From Streptomyces phaeolivaceus (lineage in GTDB: Bacteria > Actinomycetota > Actinomycetes > Streptomycetales > Streptomycetaceae), in the NCBI RefSeq assembly GCF_009184865.1, contig NZ_CP045096.1, positions 8,308,001-8,372,000 of the forward strand: a DNA stretch of 64,000 nucleotides, in the 5' to 3' direction. The notes beneath the pieces are model-generated. The model did not search any database. It was given only the letters and a program-made list of their open reading frames with translations, and was not told where the DNA came from. Of the stretch, positions 1 to 10,221 are shown piece after piece. The first letter of the stretch is position 1. Each line of letters begins with the position of its first letter. The translations under genes were made by a program, and so were the position numbers.

Positions 1-378
1 TCCGCCTCGCAGCCGCACGCACCAAGCCCGCTCACCGGCGGTCACCAGGCACCGTGACCCGAAGCCGGCGCGATCCGAACGACAGGCCCTTGTTCGACCG
101 GTCGGATCCGGCCACGCGCGGCGCGGCGGTGAATCCTCGGCAAACCCGGCGAAGCGGTGCATCCGGGCCCGACTGTCGGGCGGCATAGGGGAGTTCCCAG
201 GGGGTCGAGGGTTTTCCCCGTATCCCCATGACCTGGGCCTTGCCTAGTGTCATCGCACAGCCGAACCACAGGTAACCCCTGGTGGAACGGCACGCGCCTG
301 GCCGGCCTTCGCGCCAACCCTTTCTGGACCCCCCGCCGCTTCGATGAAGAAGCGTTTCACTGCCGCTCCTCCCCTGAC
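1..378. other. Upstream region of the S8 protease, no gene assigned
   Basis: No open frame here has convincing start signals or protein character; the open minus-strand frames look like antisense shadows of GC-rich DNA. The segment probably carries the promoter of the protease. A TAGTGT box near 245-250 could be a -10 element, but no good -35 is evident. A 12-codon upstream frame (344-382) ends in an ATGA overlap with the chosen protease start and is discussed as a finding. Confidence 0.4.
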
Positions 379-2217
379 ATGAGCAGGCCACGAAAGGCGA
401 AGCCCTTGCGTACCTCCCCCTCTCGTACCGCCGGACGGAAGCTCATATCCGTCGCCGCGGTCTCCGTCGCCCTGGTGGCCGGCATGACCACCTCGGTCGC
501 CGTCGCGCAGAGCCCGACCGCCAAGGCCGATGCCGCGCCGGCCGTCGCCGGTGCCACCGAGGCCGCGCCCGGCGCCGTCGCCGAGCGCCTGATCGTCGGC
601 TACAAGTCCGGTGCCGCCGAGGCCACTTCGAACAAGGCCGCCGACGCGGACGCCGCCGCCAAGGGCAAGGAGGCCGGCGAGAGCCTCGACTTCCAGCGCC
701 GCCTCGGCAGCGGAGCCGCCCTCGTCGACCTGGGCGAGGACGTCACCAAGACGGACGTCGCCGACGTCATCTCCGAGTACCAGGCCGACCCGCAGGTCGC
801 CTATGTCGTCCCGGACCGCCTGAACAAGGCGCAGGCCACCCCGAACGACACCGAGTACACCAAGCAGTGGGACCTCTACGAGTCCACCGCCGGCATGAAC
901 CTGCCGGGCGCCTGGGACAAGGTCACCGGCACCGGAGTGACGGTCGCCGTCATCGACACCGGTTACGTCGCCCACTCCGACCTCGCCGCGAACATCGTCG
1001 GCGGCTACGACTTCATCGTCGACACCGCCGTCTCCAACGACGGCAACGGCCGTGACAGCAACCCGGCCGACCCGGGCGACTCGACCGCCGCCAACGAGTG
1101 CGCCGCGGGCGACCCGGCCAGCACCTCCTCCTGGCACGGCACCCACGTGGCCGGCACCATCGCCGCCGTCACCAACAACAGCAAGGGTGTCGCCGGTATC
1201 GCCTACGGCGCCAAGGTCTCCCCGCTGCGGGTCCTCGGCAAGTGCGGCGGCTACGACTCCGACATCATCGACGCCATCACCTGGGCCTCCGGCGGCACCG
1301 TCTCCGGCGTGCCCGCCAACACCAATGTCGCCAAGGTCATCAACATGAGCCTCGGTGGCAGCGGCGCCTGCACCACCGCGACCCAGAGCGCGATCAACGC
1401 CGCCGTGAACCGCGGCACCACGGTCGTCGTCGCGGCGGGCAACAGCAACGCCAACGCGGCCAACTACTCGCCCGCCAGCTGCGCCAACGTGATCTCGGTC
1501 GCGGCCACCAACCGCGCCGGCTCCCGCTCGTACTACTCCAACTTCGGCTCGGTCGTCGACATCGCGGCGCCCGGCGGCGAGACCCGGACCGCGGAGTCCG
1601 GCGGCATCCTGTCCACGCTGAACAGCGGCACCGCCGGTCCGAGCAGCGAGTCGTACGACTACTACCAGGGCACCAGCATGGCCGCCCCGCACATCGCGGG
1701 CCTCGCCGCGCTGCTGAAGTCGGCGAGCTCCTCGCTGACCCCGGCCCAGATCGAGTCCGCGATCAAGACCAACTCGCGTGCTCTGCCGGGTACCTGCTCG
1801 GGCGGTTGCGGCGCCGGCCTCGCCGACGCGGCCAAGACGGTGCAGGCGGTGACCGGTGGCGGTTCCACGGGGGGCACCACCTTCACCAACACCACGGCCG
1901 TCTCCATCCCGGACAACGGCGCGGCGATCGAGTCCTCGATCGCCGTCACCGGCCGCACCGGCAACGCGCCCTCGACCCTCCAGGTCGGCGTGGACATCAC
2001 CCACACCTACCGCGGTGACCTGGTCCTGACCCTGGTGGCCCCGGACGGCTCGACCTACCCGCTCAAGGCCTCCAGCTCCGACTCCGCGGACAACCTGGTC
2101 ACCACCTACTCGGTGAACGCCTCCAGCGAGGTCGCCAACGGCACCTGGAAGCTGCGGGTCCAGGACGTCGCGGCCACGGACACCGGCACGCTCAACAACT
2201 GGAAGCTCACCTTCTGA
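379..2217 (+). CDS. Secreted subtilisin-like S8 serine protease with C-terminal P-domain
   Basis: Extracellular serine endopeptidase of about 612 residues. The ATG at 379 is preferred to the in-frame codon at 247 because it gives a basic N-terminus (MSRPRKAKPLRT) followed by a hydrophobic signal segment ending near AVAQ. An I9-type propeptide follows (about residues 55-150). The catalytic triad is visible: Asp in VIDTGY (about 193), His in HGTHVAG (about 253) and Ser in GTSMAAPH (about 433). After a Gly/Ser/Thr linker, the last roughly 110 residues read as a proprotein-convertase P-domain (SIPDNG, ITHTYRGDLVLTL, GTWKLRVQD). The family is autoprocessed after secretion. The start codon is less certain than the family because no strong Shine-Dalgarno precedes 379. 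Confidence 0.93.
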   Translation: MSRPRKAKPLRTSPSRTAGRKLISVAAVSVALVAGMTTSVAVAQSPTAKADAAPAVAGATEAAPGAVAERLIVGYKSGAAEATSNKAADADAAAKGKEAGESLDFQRRLGSGAALVDLGEDVTKTDVADVISEYQADPQVAYVVPDRLNKAQATPNDTEYTKQWDLYESTAGMNLPGAWDKVTGTGVTVAVIDTGYVAHSDLAANIVGGYDFIVDTAVSNDGNGRDSNPADPGDSTAANECAAGDPASTSSWHGTHVAGTIAAVTNNSKGVAGIAYGAKVSPLRVLGKCGGYDSDIIDAITWASGGTVSGVPANTNVAKVINMSLGGSGACTTATQSAINAAVNRGTTVVVAAGNSNANAANYSPASCANVISVAATNRAGSRSYYSNFGSVVDIAAPGGETRTAESGGILSTLNSGTAGPSSESYDYYQGTSMAAPHIAGLAALLKSASSSLTPAQIESAIKTNSRALPGTCSGGCGAGLADAAKTVQAVTGGGSTGGTTFTNTTAVSIPDNGAAIESSIAVTGRTGNAPSTLQVGVDITHTYRGDLVLTLVAPDGSTYPLKASSSDSADNLVTTYSVNASSEVANGTWKLRVQDVAATDTGTLNNWKLTF

Positions 2218-2240
2218 GGCCCGGGCCGAGAGGCCTGACC

Positions 2241-2282
2241 CCGGTTGTTCAGTCCGACTGAAGAGTCCGGCTGAACAACCGG
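2241..2282 (+). terminator. Hairpin terminator after the S8 protease
   Basis: A perfect 12-bp inverted repeat, CCGGTTGTTCAG at 2241-2252 and CTGAACAACCGG at 2271-2282, starts 24 bases after the protease stop. There is no T-tract, as is common for Streptomyces terminators. Confidence 0.75.
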
Positions 2283-2395
2283 ACCGATGGACCGCCACCC
2301 CCCACTGCCGGCGGCCGACCGATGCGAGCGGGCACCGGTCGGCCGCCGGCGCATCCATGGCACGTAGGAACGACCGCGTCGGCGGGCGTTAGCGT

Positions 2396-3049
2396 ATGCG
2401 CATGGCGACAGAGAAGTACGAGGGATCCGGCCCGGCTCCGGTCCAGGTGGTCTGCCCCCGCTGCGGGGCCTCGGGCCCGGCGGTGCGTACGGTCCCGGAT
2501 GCCTGTGCCGCCCCCGACTCCCCGGGGTCCGGCCTCTCCGACCGGCTGGCGAAGGCACCGGGCGCGGAGTCCAGGTTCGACAGCGTGATGCACTTCCTGG
2601 AGGGCATGGTCCTGGCCGGTGTCTGCGCGGGCCTCGCCCAGCACGGCGTCCAGGACGACAAACCCCTCTTCACGATCGGCGGTTCGGTCCTCGCCGTCCT
2701 CCTCTTCTTCGGCACCCTCTGGGTGATCCGCGGCGAGGCCCGCGAACGCGCCACCGTCAGGGCGGGCCGGCCCCGCGCCGAAGCCGTGTGGAACCCCGCC
2801 CACCACTGCGCCTCCTGCGACTCGGTGTTCTACCCGAGCGGCAGCCCCTGGCCGGGCCCGCTGACGACGGACCAGTTCAGGAAGTACGTGTGGACCGAGG
2901 CCGGCTTCCACGAGCAACTCGACGACAAGCTCAAGCAGGTGGAACTCCCGCCCCGCACGCCCACCGCCCCCGGAGGCGCACCCGGCCCCACCGCCCCCGG
3001 AGGCGCACCCGGCCCCGCCGCCCCCGGAGGAGCCCACGGCCATGCCTGA
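2396..3049 (+). CDS. Small membrane protein with N-terminal zinc ribbon and Pro/Gly tail
   Basis: Function unknown, 217 aa. An N-terminal CPRCG half-ribbon (about residues 21-25) and a later CASC motif (about residue 140) suggest zinc binding. Between them lie two hydrophobic stretches (HFLEGMVLAGVCAGLA and a segment around VLAVLLFFGTLWVI) that would form a membrane hairpin. The C-terminus is a low-complexity tail with the unit APGGAPGP repeated. The stop overlaps the start of the DUF89 gene by 8 bases, so the two are probably cotranslated. An ATG six bases downstream (2402) is an alternative start. There is no clear ribosome-binding site, so the message may be leaderless. Confidence 0.7.
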   Translation: MRMATEKYEGSGPAPVQVVCPRCGASGPAVRTVPDACAAPDSPGSGLSDRLAKAPGAESRFDSVMHFLEGMVLAGVCAGLAQHGVQDDKPLFTIGGSVLAVLLFFGTLWVIRGEARERATVRAGRPRAEAVWNPAHHCASCDSVFYPSGSPWPGPLTTDQFRKYVWTEAGFHEQLDDKLKQVELPPRTPTAPGGAPGPTAPGGAPGPAAPGGAHGHA

Positions 3050-4250
3050 CACGCCCGCTCCCACCCCGGCCCCGGTCATCCGCAGCGACGACCCCGCCTC
3101 CTTCCCGCACAGCGTCCTCGCCGAACGGCACCCCGCCCTCATCCGCAAGGTGCGGGACGCCACCCCCTACGGCCCCGAACAGCGCCGCGCCCTGGACGAG
3201 TTGCTGCGCAACGGCACCGAGAGCGTGCTCGACCCGCCGGCCGACGACGACTGGTGGGACACCTGGAACGTACGCCGCTACACCGGCCGTTCCTGGTACT
3301 CGCTCCCCTTCCTCGCCGCCGAGAGCTGCTTCTACCGCCAACTCCTGCGCGCCGTCGGCTACTTCGGCCCCGGCCCGTTCCAAGGCGTGGACCCGTTCCG
3401 CCCCTTCAAACTCGCCGAACTGGACACCCCCGAGGCCGCCGCCGAACTCACCGCCCTCGGCCCCCTGTCGGAACGGCCCCTCCCCGAGCAGCTCAGGGCC
3501 CTCCTCCACGGCTCCCTCTGGGGCAACCGGGCCGACCTCGGCTTCCGCCTCCAGACCACCGGGGCCGGGGACAGCGACACCGCCGGGTCGTCCCAACTGG
3601 TCGCGGACGACACCGAGTCGCTGCTGTCCCTCCTGACGGGGCGGTCCCTCCCGACCGGCGCGCCCACCGCCGCCTCCGCCGGGGACCGCACCCTCTGCCT
3701 GGTCGCCGACAACGCGGGCCGCGAACTGATCCCCGATCTCCTCCTCGTCGACCACCTCCTCACCCACGGCCACTTCGACCGTGCCGTCCTGCACCTGAAG
3801 CCGTACCCGTACTTCGTCTCGGACGCCACCACCGCCGACACCCTCGACGCGGTGCACCACCTGGTGACCGCGAAGACCGACGCCGGAACCCGCCTCCACA
3901 CCGCGCTCACCGAGGGCCGACTGACCCTCCGCACCCACCCCTTCTCCTGCGCGCCCCTGCCGTACGCGGACATGCCCGCCGACCTGCGCGCGGACTTCGC
4001 CTCGGCCGACCTGACCGTCATGAAGGGCGACCTCAACTACCGCCGCCTGGTCGGCGACCGACTCTGGCCCCCCACCACCCCCTTCACCGAGGTCACCTCC
4101 TACTTCCCGGGCCCGGTCGCGGCCCTGCGCACCCTCAAGTCCGACGTCATCACCGGCCTGACCCCGCGGACGGAGTCAGCCCTGGTGACGGCGGAGGGCC
4201 AGACATGGCGTACGAGCGGGACGAGGGCCCTGATCCAGGTCAAGGTCTGA
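3042..4250 (+). CDS. DUF89 / ARMT1-like damage-control phosphatase family protein
   Basis: A 402-aa cytosolic protein. It carries the family's helical N-terminal region (WWDTWNVRRYTGRSWYSLPF, then ESCFYRQLL near residue 95) and the metal-site signature LVADNAGRELIPDLL (about residues 223-237), in which the DNAG segment supplies metal ligands. Later conserved pieces are MKGDLNYRRLVGD (about residue 327) and the C-terminal TWRTSGTRALIQ. Family members are metal-dependent phosphatases that hydrolyse damaged or side-product sugar phosphates; the substrate here is unknown. The start overlaps the zinc-ribbon gene by 8 bases, implying translational coupling. Confidence 0.85.
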   Translation: MPDTPAPTPAPVIRSDDPASFPHSVLAERHPALIRKVRDATPYGPEQRRALDELLRNGTESVLDPPADDDWWDTWNVRRYTGRSWYSLPFLAAESCFYRQLLRAVGYFGPGPFQGVDPFRPFKLAELDTPEAAAELTALGPLSERPLPEQLRALLHGSLWGNRADLGFRLQTTGAGDSDTAGSSQLVADDTESLLSLLTGRSLPTGAPTAASAGDRTLCLVADNAGRELIPDLLLVDHLLTHGHFDRAVLHLKPYPYFVSDATTADTLDAVHHLVTAKTDAGTRLHTALTEGRLTLRTHPFSCAPLPYADMPADLRADFASADLTVMKGDLNYRRLVGDRLWPPTTPFTEVTSYFPGPVAALRTLKSDVITGLTPRTESALVTAEGQTWRTSGTRALIQVKV

Positions 4251-4384
4251 CGGAGGAACGGAGGAACCGGGGCCTGCCGGAGTTCGTGACCCCGCGCTCC
4301 CGGGTGGGCAGCGCGGTACGCACCCCCACCGGGGACGCGGGGAACCACACGAACGGGGTCCAGGACAGCGCCCCGCATCCTTGA
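4205..4384 (+). CDS. Possible 59-aa hydrophilic protein overlapping the DUF89 gene
   Basis: A 59-codon frame begins at an ATG with a good ribosome-binding site (GGAGGG, spacing six) inside the last 46 bases of the DUF89 gene, and runs to a TGA inside the first geoA-upstream repeat. The protein is charged and Gly/Pro/Arg-rich, starts MAYERDEGPDPGQG, and has no cysteines, membrane segment or recognisable domain. The strong Shine-Dalgarno is the main support. It could equally be a chance frame in GC-rich DNA. Confidence 0.35.
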   Translation: MAYERDEGPDPGQGLTEERRNRGLPEFVTPRSRVGSAVRTPTGDAGNHTNGVQDSAPHP

Positions 4385-4463
4385 AACGCCCGCCATCCTT
4401 GAGACGCCTTGGATCCTTGAGACGCCCCGGATTCACGCGAAACGCCCGGGATTCACGCGATGG
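4377..4463. repeat. Imperfect tandem repeat upstream of geosmin synthase
   Basis: Three 18-bp units (4377-4394, 4395-4412, 4413-4430) share the pattern ATCCTTGARACGCC plus four variable bases. They are followed by a 20-bp variant beginning ATTCACGCGAAACGCC (4431-4450) and a partial unit ATTCACGCGATGG (4451-4463). The array lies 57 bases before the geoA start, where promoter or operator sites would be expected. Confidence 0.8.
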
Positions 4464-4510
4464 TGTGATCATGTGCCCCCATCCGGATGCCCACCGGAGG
4501 CCACGGGTAG

Positions 4511-6727
<2,217 letters not shown>

Positions 6728-6743
6728 GCCGTCGGCGACCGGT

Positions 6744-7508
6744 TCACACCGCCCGCCCCGCCACCACCCGGGCCGCGTGCTCGACCGCGGCTCGGGCGAA
6801 GGCCCGTACGACCGGATGCGGACGGCTGCCGTCGCCGGCCAGCTCCGGCTGGAAGAGCGTCGCCAGGAAGAAGGGGTGACCGGGGAGTTCGGCGATCCGT
6901 ACGTGCCCGTCCTCGTCGTGTCCGGAGAACCGCAGCCCGTGCGCGCGCAGGGTGTCGAGGTGCCGGGTCGGGCCGTACGCGCAGAAGTACCGCTCGACCG
7001 ACCGCTCGGCGTTCATCACGGACTGGGCGAGCGAGCCGGGCTCGACGGCGACCGTCGCCTCGTGCCCGACCAGGGAACAGGCGAGCGGTTCGATGAGGAA
7101 GTCCCCGGCGCCGGGGTCGTTCTCGGCGTGCGCGACCCGGGTGAGCCCGCACACGCTCCGGGCGTACTCCAGCAGGGCGTGCTGGAAGCCGCCGCAGGTG
7201 CCCAGGAACGGGATGCCCTCCTCCCGCGCGGTTCGGATCGCGGAGAGCACCCCGGCCTCGCTGCGGTAGGGGCTGCCCGGTACCACCCACACCGCGTCGA
7301 AGCCCCGTACGGCCTCCGCGTCGGCGGCGGCGTCCTCGGAGGGGATCCAGTACGCGTCGAGGACGAGCCGGTCCCGTCCGGCGAGGGCGTCGAGGAGCAG
7401 CGGGATCCGGCTGTGCGAGACCACGTCCGGGGAACGGTCGCCGACGAGGGCGAGCCGGGCGGCAGGGGACGCGGGGGAGGAGGCGGGCGGAGCCGCGTGG
7501 TTGGTCAT
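6744..7508 (-). CDS. CTP synthase C-terminal-like class I glutamine amidotransferase
   Basis: A 254-aa cytosolic protein resembling the glutaminase half of CTP synthase without the synthase half. It has LALVGDRSPDVVSHSRIPLL at the start, the DAVWVVPGSPY loop, a nucleophile elbow FLGTCGGFQHALLEYAR carrying the Cys, and a C-terminal GHPFFLATLFQPEL with the partner His. Family members are annotated as CTP-synthase-related proteins with no settled reaction. The ATG at 7508 is chosen because AGGA lies at good spacing; an in-frame ATG at 7517 is also possible. It is divergent from the LysR gene and is therefore its likely target. Confidence 0.82.
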   Translation of the reverse strand: MTNHAAPPASSPASPAARLALVGDRSPDVVSHSRIPLLLDALAGRDRLVLDAYWIPSEDAAADAEAVRGFDAVWVVPGSPYRSEAGVLSAIRTAREEGIPFLGTCGGFQHALLEYARSVCGLTRVAHAENDPGAGDFLIEPLACSLVGHEATVAVEPGSLAQSVMNAERSVERYFCAYGPTRHLDTLRAHGLRFSGHDEDGHVRIAELPGHPFFLATLFQPELAGDGSRPHPVVRAFARAAVEHAARVVAGRAV

Positions 7509-7592
7509 GTCCGTCATCCTGGGCGTCACCCCGAGTTCACGTCCAACGATGATTTCCGCACTCCCGATAAGCACCGCTGATGACCTGCTGAC

Positions 7593-7612
7593 GACAGGTA
7601 CGCGATCCTGTC
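7593..7612. promoter_or_regulatory. Inverted repeat in the amidotransferase-LysR intergenic region
   Basis: GACAGG and CCTGTC arms are separated by eight bases and lie four bases before the LysR ATG. The site sits where an autoregulatory LysR operator or a translational block could act. It is a positional inference only. Confidence 0.35.
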
Positions 7613-7616
7613 CGCC

Positions 7617-8501
7617 ATGGATCCGCATCTGCTGCGTACGTATGTCAGCGTGGCCCGGCTCGCCTCCTTCTCCGAGGCCGCGCGGGAGCTGGGCTACACC
7701 CAGTCCGCGGTGTCCCAGCACATCGCCGCGCTGGAACAGGACCTGGGCGCCCCGCTGCTGACCCGGCGCCCCGTCGTCCCCACCGCCGCGGGCGAGCGGC
7801 TCCTCGAACACGCCGGACCCCTGCTGCTGCGCCTGGAGGCGGCCCGCGCCGATGTCGTACGGATGGCGGCGGCACCCGCGCATGGACTGACGCTCGCGGC
7901 GACCCCGACGGCACTCGGCCCCCGTACGCTCGCCGCGCTGCCCGCCGCCGGGGTGACCCTGCGGACCCTCGCCCGCGACGAGATCCCGGCGGCCGTCGCC
8001 ACGGGCGCCGCCGATCTGGGCCTGGTCGACGGACTCGCCGCCCCCAGCGACCCCCTCCGGCTCCCCGACGTGGCACCCCTGACCACCCGGGGCGTCGGCG
8101 AGGAACCCGTCTGCGTCCTCCTTCCCGCCGGCCACCCGCTGGCCCGCCGCCCCGGACTCCGCCTCGCCGATCTCGTCGACGCGCGCTGGCTCGACGCCCC
8201 CGGCGCGGGCCTCCCGCTGGACCGGCTCCGCACCGCGAGCGGCACCGGCGGCGTCCGCACCGCCCTCCGCTACGAGGGCACCGACCTGCGGACGCTCACC
8301 ACCCTCGCCGCCGCCGGACACGGCCTGACCGTCCTGCCCCACGGCTTCGCCGCCGACGTGCCCGGCGCGGTCGCCGTCCCCCTCGTCGCACCACGGCTGG
8401 TGCACCGCACCGAGCTGGTGTACGGCGGCAAGCCCGGGGGAGCGGCCGGGGCCCTGGTGCGGGAGCTGACCGGGCCGGGGGCGACGGAGGGCCCGAGGTG
8501 A
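7617..8501 (+). CDS. LysR-family transcriptional regulator
   Basis: A 294-aa DNA-binding regulator. The N-terminal winged helix-turn-helix is clear (residues 1-60: LLRTYVSVARLASFSEAARELGYTQSAVSQHIAALEQDLG). It is followed by a periplasmic-binding-like effector domain. The effector ligand cannot be read from the sequence. Its start lies 108 bases from the divergent amidotransferase start, the usual arrangement for a LysR protein controlling both itself and its neighbour. Confidence 0.92.
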   Translation: MDPHLLRTYVSVARLASFSEAARELGYTQSAVSQHIAALEQDLGAPLLTRRPVVPTAAGERLLEHAGPLLLRLEAARADVVRMAAAPAHGLTLAATPTALGPRTLAALPAAGVTLRTLARDEIPAAVATGAADLGLVDGLAAPSDPLRLPDVAPLTTRGVGEEPVCVLLPAGHPLARRPGLRLADLVDARWLDAPGAGLPLDRLRTASGTGGVRTALRYEGTDLRTLTTLAAAGHGLTVLPHGFAADVPGAVAVPLVAPRLVHRTELVYGGKPGGAAGALVRELTGPGATEGPR

Positions 8502-8580
8502 CGGGGTGTCAGTCTCACTCTTTCGTGGCTCGTCGTGCGGTGGCGCCCCGGGTAGGTCTGCGGCCGGAGGTGGCGACATC

Positions 8581-9234
8581 ATGGAACAGACCGCGTTGAG
8601 GCCCAAGCCCATGCCGGGCCGGGAGACCGGTGCCGACCGTCCGTCCGGCACCGCCCGGCGCCCGCACGCCGCGCCCCGCCGGGCCCGGCAACGGCTGATC
8701 ACCCTGCTGTTCGCCCTGGTCACCTGCGCGGCCCTGGTCCTGTCGGGCGTCGGACTCGGCACGATGGGCGCCACGGTGATCGGGATGAGCAGGCTCGCGG
8801 AGCTGCGGGAGCGGGGGAGCGCGCCGGACGCACCGGGCGCTTCCGCCCGGCCGGACGGCGTTCCCAAGTCGACTTCGGGGAAGGGGAGTTCGGTTCCGGC
8901 GCCCACCGGCGCGGCTGCCGGCGCGCCCACCCGCCCCACCCTCGGCGTCGAAGTCGTCGACGCCCCGGGCGGGGCCCGGGGCACCGGAGACTCCCGAGGC
9001 GCGGCGGGCGCGGGTGCCCGTGTCGTCGGTGTCCATGTCCCAGGGCCCGGCTACAGCGCGGGCCTCGTCCGGGGGGACACCGTCCTCGCCCTGGACGGCA
9101 CCCGGACCGGATCGGCGGCCGAGCTCGCGCGGGCCGTCACCACCGTCCGCCCCGGCACGGCGGTGAGACTCCTCGTGCGGCACACGAACGGCACCCGTCG
9201 CCATCTGGTCGCCGTACCGGGAGTGGTCACCTGA
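8581..9234 (+). CDS. Single-pass membrane protein with C-terminal PDZ domain
   Basis: About 217 aa. The ATG at 8581 has GGAGGT nine bases upstream, so the longer in-frame start at 8506 is not used here. A basic cytoplasmic N-terminus (RRPHAAPRRARQR) precedes one hydrophobic segment (LITLLFALVTCAALVLSGVG). An Ala/Gly/Pro-rich linker leads to a PDZ fold near the C-terminus: LGVEVVD, GYSAGLVRGDTVLALDG and ELARAVTTVRPGTAVRLLV. No protease domain is attached, so it may be a PDZ adaptor outside the membrane. It is convergent with the metallophosphoesterase gene. Confidence 0.78.
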   Translation: MEQTALRPKPMPGRETGADRPSGTARRPHAAPRRARQRLITLLFALVTCAALVLSGVGLGTMGATVIGMSRLAELRERGSAPDAPGASARPDGVPKSTSGKGSSVPAPTGAAAGAPTRPTLGVEVVDAPGGARGTGDSRGAAGAGARVVGVHVPGPGYSAGLVRGDTVLALDGTRTGSAAELARAVTTVRPGTAVRLLVRHTNGTRRHLVAVPGVVT

Positions 9235-9252
9235 GACCCCTCGGCCGAACCC

Positions 9253-10008
9253 CTACACGACGACCCGGAAGTGGCTGGTCAGCCGCCCCTCGTCGTCCAG
9301 TACGTGGAACGCCAGTCCGGGCGGCGCCTCCCGGTCCGCGACCCGCTCGCCCTCCCAGGGCAGCCGCAGCGTCCAGGCGACCCCGGGGCCGACGACCAGC
9401 GGACGCCCGGCGAACGTGGTCGCGGCGGGGGTGTGGGCGTGCCCGGTGACGATCCCCGCGATCTCCGGCCGGCGCTCCAGCAGCCGGGCGAGCTTCGACG
9501 GCTGACCGAGCCGGTAGCCGTCCGGCAGCGGGTGGTGCAGGGCCACCGGCGGGTGGTGGAAGGCGAGCAGTACCGGCCGGTCGCCGTCGAGACCGTCGAG
9601 GGTCTCCTCGATCCAGGCGTACGTCTGCGCGTCCAACTCGCCCTCGTCCCGGCCCGGAACACTGGAGTCGCACATCAGTACGGCCGCGTCCGTGAAGACA
9701 TGGGCGCTGTTGACCGGCCCGTCGGCGGGCGGCTCCCCGAGCAGCGCCTTGCGACAGGGCGCCCGGCTGTCGTGGTTGCCCGGACAGGTGAGCACCGGGA
9801 AGGGCGCCCCGCCCTCCCGCGGCCCCAGCAGACGCGCCGCCTCCTCGTACTCGGCCTCCGTGCCGTGGTCGGCGATGTCCCCGGTCACCAGCAGCGCGTC
9901 CACCCGCCCCGGCAGCCCCCACAGCGCGTCCCGCACCCGCTCCGCCCGCCGGGTCGCCCGGTCGCTCCCGTCCAGACGCAGATCACTGATGTGCGCGAGT
10001 ACGAGCAT
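9253..10008 (-). CDS. Calcineurin-like metallophosphoesterase, CpdA/Rv0805-like
   Basis: A 251-aa class III phosphodiesterase fold. Start at the ATG of MLVLAHISDL, with GAGG nine bases upstream. Metal-site motifs run in order: SDL (about residue 9), GDIADHG, PGNHD, FHHPP and GHAHTP. The family hydrolyses cyclic nucleotides or other phosphodiesters with a dinuclear metal centre. The first motif reads SDLRL instead of the usual SDLHL, so one His metal ligand is replaced by Arg; the other ligand motifs are intact. The gene diverges from the M24 peptidase gene. Confidence 0.88.
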   Translation of the reverse strand: MLVLAHISDLRLDGSDRATRRAERVRDALWGLPGRVDALLVTGDIADHGTEAEYEEAARLLGPREGGAPFPVLTCPGNHDSRAPCRKALLGEPPADGPVNSAHVFTDAAVLMCDSSVPGRDEGELDAQTYAWIEETLDGLDGDRPVLLAFHHPPVALHHPLPDGYRLGQPSKLARLLERRPEIAGIVTGHAHTPAATTFAGRPLVVGPGVAWTLRLPWEGERVADREAPPGLAFHVLDDEGRLTSHFRVVV

Positions 10009-10221
10009 CGTCGTACGCCTCCCTCGGGGGTCGTGCCTTAATGGAACACATGAATCCAAGCATTAGTTCTAATGGGTGGGCAACCCGTGAGCGTTAGCCG
10101 GGTGCGAGGGGGCGCGCCGGAGAGCCCACGACGCCACTTGCCAATCGGCTCGCGTGCGCCGCGGCGGAGGGGCAGGATGCTGCCCGTAGCACCAGGGAAC
10201 TCCGAGCAGACGGAGGCATGG

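Noticed and set aside
250..2358. A 702-aa open frame antisense to the S8 protease, and similar long antisense frames (4469-6670, 43867-45828, 57279-57914)
   Set aside because: They mirror real genes with strong family matches and have Arg/Gly/Val-rich composition typical of antisense frames in high-GC DNA, with no domain or start signals.
4377..4463. CRISPR-like repeats
   Set aside because: Units are contiguous 18-20-mers without spacers, and there are no cas genes in the window.
6744..8984. Amidotransferase gene extended to 746 aa
   Set aside because: The upstream part of the frame is antisense to the LysR and PDZ genes. A start with AGGA at 7508 matches the family N-terminus.
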